DNA from: UBA6168 sp041741095
Lineage (GTDB): Bacteria > Bacteroidota > Bacteroidia > Chitinophagales > Saprospiraceae
Direction: 5' to 3'
Length of the DNA stretch: 64,000 nucleotides
NCBI GenBank assembly: GCA_041741095.1
Contig: JBGSKQ010000039.1
Location: forward strand, 23,377-87,376
The notes beneath the pieces were generated by a model that saw nothing but the letters and a program-made list of their open reading frames with translations, was not told where the DNA came from and searched no databases. Below, piece after piece: positions 62,576 to 64,000 of this stretch (position 1 is its first letter; each line of letters opens with the position of its first letter). A program made the translations under genes and the position numbers.

Positions 62576-62991
62576 ATTAACAAATTATAATCCCATGAAC
62601 ATTTTCAAATCTGTGTGCCAGTCCTTTTGACCAGCTTTTTTTCTTTCTCCTCTTTTCAACCGGCTTCATTTTCTGTCGCCGCTTTACTTATTCACTAATC
62701 ACGATACAAAAGTGCAACATGAAATTCCATACAGCAAGGACAAAATTAGGGCATTGTGAGAAAAATATTTAAACCCTGATCTTTGTTGTAAAAATCATAA
62801 ATATTTGTATTTCAATAAGTTAGTAAATTTTTGATTTACCGTTTTTGTGAAAATTTGTGAAAAAAATTATTTCTCAAATCACTTTTTTTCTGAATTTTTT
62901 TCTTATTTTCTTTCAAAAAAAATTTGCGGAGGGCCTTTTTTTCCAAAAAAAACTTTCCCAAAGTCCATTTCAGCCATTTTTTCCGCCAATA

Positions 62992-63030
62992 AAAAACCCT
63001 GCCCAGGCACTGTCGCCGGGCAGGGTTTTT
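62992..63030 (-). terminator. Terminator of the second ECF sigma gene
   Basis: Perfect 13-bp stem AAAAACCCTGCCC/GGGCAGGGTTTTT, 24 bases beyond the stop at 63055. Left of it lies a very AT-rich, homopolymer-filled stretch (about 62760-62985) without a supported gene. Confidence 0.85.
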
Positions 63031-63054
63031 CATTGGAAGCACCTTTTGGGCCTC

Positions 63055-63588
63055 TTAAGCACGTAAAAGCATCTCGTCAACGTGGCGGTAACGCTTTCTT
63101 ATTTGATCCTTCAGTTCCCTTCTTGCGAAAAAAATCCTGCTTTTCACCGTTCCGAGCGGCAGGCCGAAATGCTCGGCGATTTCTTGGTATTTAAATCCCT
63201 GGTAGTGCATGAGGAAGGGTACTTTGATATTTTCCTCCAGTTTGTCTATCAGCCTCCACAACTCCTTCATCAAAATGTTGGCGTCGCCTCGGTTGGTTAT
63301 CTCGTCCTTGCCGGAGTTGAGGTAGTATAGATTGTCGGTGGTGTCCAAAATGGTGTTGGCTTTTACCTTTTTACGGTAGTTGTTGATGAAGATGTTCTTC
63401 ATAATCGTAAAAAGCCATGCCTTCAAATTGGTGTCCGGCTGGAACTTTTCACGGTTGGCCATTGCCCGGAAGGCGGTTTCCTGATAGAGGTCTTTTGCGT
63501 CCTCCTGATTTTGGGTCAGGTTGTAGGCAAAGGCATTTAATATGGGAGTAAGCTCGTAAAACCTATTATCAAAATCGTGTATAGACAT
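63055..63588 (-). CDS. ECF RNA polymerase sigma factor
   Basis: 177 residues from ATG 63588 (MSIHDFDNRFYELTPILNAF). Region 2: NQEDAKDLYQETAFRAMANRE and NLKAWLFTIMKNIFINNYRK; region 4: KVPFLMHYQGFKYQEIAEHFGLPLGTVKSRI (key residues of the HTH: Y-Q-E-I-A and L-P-L-G-T-V-K-S-R). The upstream ATG at 63630 overlaps the -7 element of the promoter, so 63588 is preferred. No anti-sigma gene lies beside it, in contrast to the 55.9-57.5 kb sigma operon. It ends in a strong terminator and is a single-gene unit. Confidence 0.93.
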   Translation of the reverse strand: MSIHDFDNRFYELTPILNAFAYNLTQNQEDAKDLYQETAFRAMANREKFQPDTNLKAWLFTIMKNIFINNYRKKVKANTILDTTDNLYYLNSGKDEITNRGDANILMKELWRLIDKLEENIKVPFLMHYQGFKYQEIAEHFGLPLGTVKSRIFFARRELKDQIRKRYRHVDEMLLRA

Positions 63589-63627
63589 GGTATTGAGTTT
63601 TAGTGAAAGGCTTATTGCTTGTGCGCA

Positions 63628-63658
63628 CAAATTTACAATTTCTGTTTAACTTATTCAA
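63628..63658 (-). promoter_or_regulatory. Promoter of the second ECF sigma gene
   Basis: Minus strand: TTG at 63658-63656, 20-base spacer, TAAATTTG at 63635-63628. It gives a leader of about 35 bases. Confidence 0.6.
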
Positions 63659-63821
63659 TCAAAATGAATCAACAAAATCAAATTTTAACAAATTTTTGAT
63701 TGAAATGAAAACACGAAATGTTTGCAAAAAATTGATAACCAATGTATTATGTAAATAATCGCATTTGAGAGAATTTATTAAATTTTCAAAATAAAATGAA
63801 AATTGTTCAACCAGGAAAAAA

Positions 63822-63851
63822 AATACCAGGCTGGATTGGAAGCCTGGTATT
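63822..63851 (-). terminator. Terminator of a gene entering from the right
   Basis: Perfect 11-bp stem AATACCAGGCT/AGCCTGGTATT; on the minus strand followed by a run of T (TTTTTTTTCC). It suggests a minus-strand gene ends shortly to the right. Confidence 0.7.
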
Positions 63852-63949
63852 TATAAGTGTATGCGAATTAGGGGTTGACAATAGATTGAAATAGAACAGA
63901 CGTAGCGATGTCCAAAGCGGATTAGGTTTGTGTTGTGAAAGCAATAGAA

Positions 63950-64000
63950 CTAATCGCCCTGTACTACTACGTCTGCGAGTGCTATGATGGGGAACTTCGT
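63950..64000 (-). CDS. Possible C-terminal tail of a gene cut by the right edge
   Basis: In one minus-strand frame the last 16 codons read TKFPIIALADVVVQGD followed by a TAG stop at 63952-63950, about 100 bases before the terminator at 63851. The position fits a real gene end, but 16 residues do not identify a family. Low confidence. Confidence 0.3.
   Translation of the reverse strand, partial: TKFPIIALADVVVQGD

Larger units (their letters stand above)
62166..62600. repeat. Five-copy TATAATCCCATGAAC element array
   Basis: Copies: TATAATCCCATGAAC at 62166-62180, 62480-62494 and 62586-62600 (identical), plus two degenerate ones, TAATCCCATGAA at 62289-62300 and TATCCCATGAAC at 62332-62343. The identity extends a few bases beyond the core (AAATTATAATCCCATGAACAT in two copies). 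Spacing is irregular (about 40-150 bases), so this is not a CRISPR. Plus-strand reading puts an ATG inside each copy and would start mini-ORFs of 35, 9, 4, 4 and 11 residues. Minus-strand reading places the three identical copies 6-17 bases before terminator-like hairpins. One candidate minus-strand small protein (62669 to 62577, 30 residues, starting MKPVEKRRKKKSW) ends within copy five. No known family was recognised. See findings. Confidence 0.8.
63589..63949. other. Intergenic region at the right edge
   Basis: AT-rich; contains the sigma promoter (63628-63658) and the terminator at 63822-63851. I see no gene in it. Confidence 0.5.

Noticed and set aside
62130..62680. CRISPR array or integron attC cassette array
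   Set aside because: Repeat copies are only 12-15 nt, irregularly spaced, and differ at the ends; there are no uniform spacers, no cas genes, no integrase and no attC core sites.
62836..63042. 68-residue minus-strand open frame in the homopolymer region
   Set aside because: It spans the sigma-gene terminator and encodes runs of Lys/Phe from homopolymers; no protein signal.

Overview
The window is a stretch of ordinary chromosome from a member of the Bacteroidota. The phylum call is firm. It rests on type IX secretion/gliding genes (a PorP/SprF-like protein, an OmpA/beta-propeller protein and a giant secreted protease with a type-B C-terminal sorting domain), a TonB-dependent receptor with two DUF4249 lipoproteins, a MurF-Alr fusion, the 460-residue type of arginine decarboxylase, almost no Shine-Dalgarno sequences, and promoters of the TTTG-N19-22-TAnnTTTG type. 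The gene content looks like Saprospiria (Haliscomenobacter/Lewinella relatives), but that finer placement is an inference. No tRNA, rRNA, transposase, prophage or CRISPR array was seen.

Layout. 0-7 kb: the 5' part of folE, aspS, an M23 peptidase, a Bcp peroxiredoxin, and a sugar nucleotidyltransferase plus sugar-kinase-like pair. 7-14 kb: a histidine kinase/response regulator pair, a nitroreductase-pabB operon, small membrane proteins, a rhomboid protease, a YkvA-like protein and a DUF6089 beta-barrel. 14-21 kb: murF-alr, rnpA, two small genes, and an ettA gene broken by one in-frame TAG. 21-31.5 kb: psuG, a cysteine-rich secreted protein, a lipoprotein, a Gfo/Idh/MocA oxidoreductase, a LysM lytic transglycosylase, the pheS-gatA pair, and a glycosyltransferase with an O-antigen-ligase-like protein. 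31.5-38.6 kb: OmpA/PD40/DUF1573 protein, PorP, GT9, GH25 lysozyme lipoprotein and an SRPBCC/GyrI-like protein. 38.9-51 kb: speA, a lipoprotein, a DUF1801 protein, recG, the TonB receptor-DUF4249-DUF4249 operon and an S9 peptidase. 51-57.5 kb: an outer-membrane protein, a long PurF-like amidotransferase, a LexA/CI-like S24 regulator, a GNAT enzyme, and an ECF sigma/anti-sigma-like/Spy-like operon. 57.6-64 kb: the T9SS-exported M43 protease, a 0.5-kb repeat/hairpin array without an obvious gene, a second ECF sigma factor, and the possible tail of another gene.

Much of the window serves the cell envelope: peptidoglycan synthesis and turnover (MurF-Alr, M23, lytic transglycosylase, GH25), surface polysaccharide (GT2, ligase, GT9), outer-membrane import and type IX export. 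The rest is housekeeping (aspS, pheS, gatA, rnpA, recG, folE, pabB).

The most unusual signals are: (1) the 62.1-62.65 kb array, in which a 15-nt element (TATAATCCCATGAAC) occurs five times, three of them next to terminator-like hairpins; (2) the single nonsense codon in an otherwise intact ettA; (3) short-word intergenic repeats placed consistently just before start codons or just after stop codons, one of which has entered the coding sequence of alr.
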